From positions 1 to 6,004 of the forward strand of contig JACQYG010000317.1 in assembly GCA_016208345.1 (NCBI GenBank): 6,004 bases of DNA, written 5' to 3'. The notes beneath the pieces were generated by a model that saw only the letters and a list, made by a program, of their open reading frames with translations, was not told where the DNA came from and did not search any database. Within the stretch, counting starts at the first letter, position 1. Each line of letters starts with the position of its first letter. A program made the position numbers and the translations under genes. Origin of the DNA: Chloroflexota bacterium (GTDB lineage Bacteria; Chloroflexota; DTOL01; JACQYG01). Below are positions 4,531 through 6,004 of this stretch, in pieces.

Positions 4531-6004
4531 CTACCCCTTCTCCTGGTGAGGCACCAGGTTGCCCTTCCTGGCTGCCAGGCGGTGGAAATTGTAACGCGAG
4601 GCAGTATCCTGCAACTCGGGCGCCAATTGCCGCAAGATCCGCTCGTACGATTGTTGGGCAAAATTCGAGCCCAGGCGCGCTCCTATGGCCTTCAATACCA
4701 AGGACAGAAACTCCTTATACAACTCCACCAGGCGGCCGATCTCTAACTGAGGATCACTGGCGTCGTGCAGCTTACCCTGGCGGAAACAGAGGGGTTTGCT
4801 GGCGCCTGAAGCGCTGATCTCCTCCTCCAGAGCCTTGGCCTCTTTGGCTCCGGCCAGGATCACCACGGCCTGATAGAGGGCCTCCGCCATCTGGCAAAGC
4901 ATTCGTCGCACCCTGACCTTGTCCTGATCAACGGTTCGCAGTAACCCAACTGAGAACAACGAGAACAAAGACTTGCAGATCTGAAACTCGCTGAGCCCCA
5001 GTTCCAGGGCCAGGAGGTGCGCGTCCTTCACCCCATCTACGGCCATCAGGACCCTCTTCTCTATCTCGTCAAAGCGCAGGTTGGGCTTGTAGGCAGCATC
5101 GTAACGGGGCTCGAAGACCGTTTCTAGCGAGGGGACCAGCCTCTCCACGGCGCTCCAACTATCTACCCTTCTGGTGCCCTCCAGGATGATCTGCTCTACG
5201 CTCAAGGAGATGGGCGCACCGGTTATCTGAGCCGCAGGGCTTTGATCGAAGGCGAAGTAGCCCGCCGGCCAGGAAAACGCCTCGCATATGGCCGACAGCT
5301 CCGAGACCTCCGGCCCTGGTTTCTCCTCCTTAGAACCCTTGGCCACCTTCTGTTTCAAGCTCTCGCTGCATGACACGCGAACCGGAGAGCCCTGGTCGAA
5401 AGCCACCTTGACTTCATCGGCATAATCGCTGACGATTAACGTGCCAGAAAGCCTCCCAGAAGAGATCAGCTTCAAGACGTCCGGCAACGACAGATTGCGC
5501 AGGTCGCCGAAGAGCGTCATCAATCCGGCCTTCTGCGCCTTCTCTTTGGTCAGCAGCTCCCCTTGCACCTCGCCGGCGAATTCCTTCAGCCAGGCCTTCT
5601 CTGCGGCCACGTAGTGGAGCCCGTGCTCGATGATCGCCAGGCGGGGCGAGGCCTGGACCCTGTCCCTTTCCTGCTCCCACTCCTCCCGCAAGGAGGCCTC
5701 CCATTCATCCAGGAACCTCTGGCGCCGATCGATCATAGCCACTGCCTTTTCCTTCGGCAGCCGGTTGATGAAGAACACCGCCAGGTCAAAATCGAAGTAG
5801 GGCCGCTCCGGAGAGGCCAATAGCTGCTCCGTGAGGGCGTAGAACTGCGCTCTACCTTGTTCGGTGAGATGGTAACCCGAGCGTTCCGGGGTTCCTTCGC
5901 TCCGATGCACGGTCTCGATGATCATGCCCTCTCTCTTCAGCTTGTTGAGGGAGTAGTAAATGGAGGTCATGCTCACGCTCAGCCAGGAGCCGCTCTCTTT
6001 GGCC
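4531..6004 (-). CDS. PadR-type regulator fused to DUF4388/PATAN, 5' end off window
   Basis: 490 codons are visible; the frame is open to the right edge, so the N-terminus is missing. A GTG at 5976 and ATG at 5970 are not the start: the nine codons before the GTG (AKESGSWLS) continue the PadR helix-turn-helix, whose fold needs more residues upstream. Seen, numbering from the first visible codon: SMTSIYYSLNKLKREGMI (about 11-28) and a beta wing (to about 50) form the winged helix. A charged helical PadR C-terminal region (about 70-150) follows. LFGDLRNLSLPDVLKLISSG...GTLIVSD (about 164-193) opens a DUF4388/PATAN domain, continuing to FSWPAGYFAFDQ and a helical segment at about 310-355. The rest is a helical tail. 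Family knowledge: PadR proteins are DNA-binding repressors, and PATAN domains occur in bacterial signalling proteins. Inferred: a cytoplasmic regulator taking input through PATAN, possibly from the co-encoded membrane protein. Confidence 0.9.
   Translation of the reverse strand, partial: AKESGSWLSVSMTSIYYSLNKLKREGMIIETVHRSEGTPERSGYHLTEQGRAQFYALTEQLLASPERPYFDFDLAVFFINRLPKEKAVAMIDRRQRFLDEWEASLREEWEQERDRVQASPRLAIIEHGLHYVAAEKAWLKEFAGEVQGELLTKEKAQKAGLMTLFGDLRNLSLPDVLKLISSGRLSGTLIVSDYADEVKVAFDQGSPVRVSCSESLKQKVAKGSKEEKPGPEVSELSAICEAFSWPAGYFAFDQSPAAQITGAPISLSVEQIILEGTRRVDSWSAVERLVPSLETVFEPRYDAAYKPNLRFDEIEKRVLMAVDGVKDAHLLALELGLSEFQICKSLFSLFSVGLLRTVDQDKVRVRRMLCQMAEALYQAVVILAGAKEAKALEEEISASGASKPLCFRQGKLHDASDPQLEIGRLVELYKEFLSLVLKAIGARLGSNFAQQSYERILRQLAPELQDTASRYNFHRLAARKGNLVPHQEKG

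Overview
The window looks like an anaerobic, respiring bacterium, and Chloroflexota (Dehalococcoidia- or Anaerolineae-like) is the best guess. The grounds are a Thr/Pro-rich tether after a lipobox on a multiheme cytochrome, a collagen-like lipoprotein linker on an ethylbenzene-dehydrogenase-type heme domain, and a PadR regulator fused to a PATAN/DUF4388 domain. The phylum is inferred from protein style; no rRNA or other marker is present. Every gene I accept lies on the minus strand.

Layout in transcription order, right to left. (1) 6004-4531: a PadR-type regulator fused to DUF4388/PATAN, with its N-terminus off the right edge. (2) 4521-3814: a seven-helix membrane protein resembling the sensory module of certain histidine kinases but with no output domain; it starts 9 nt after gene 1 ends, so the two form an operon. 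(3) 3769-3647: repeat copy B, which carries a near-consensus sigma70 promoter and a leader, followed by a short ORF (3633-3445) that resembles the C-terminus of a transposase. (4) 3433-3306: a promoter and structured leader. (5) 3305-1983: a lipoprotein with a collagen-like linker, an ethylbenzene-dehydrogenase gamma-like heme domain, one CxxxCH and one CxxCH. (6) 1913-1790: repeat copy A, again with a sigma70 promoter and leader. (7) 1763-1: a lipoprotein multiheme cytochrome c with nine CxxCH motifs, an Ig/PKD-like domain and an EF-hand/dockerin-like loop, running off the left edge.

Genes 5 and 7 are probably surface-anchored electron-transfer lipoproteins, and the PadR-PATAN/7TM pair is a plausible sensory-regulatory unit beside them. 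The most unusual feature is the direct repeat of about 124 bp at A and B. Each copy contains a complete promoter, a conserved 5' leader with a conserved long-range pairing, and then a ribosome-binding site and ATG. One copy serves the nonaheme cytochrome; the other now leads into a transposase-like fragment. The repeat could be an undescribed cis-regulatory RNA/promoter module or the scar of a local duplication. No rRNA, tRNA, CRISPR array or intact insertion sequence was seen.
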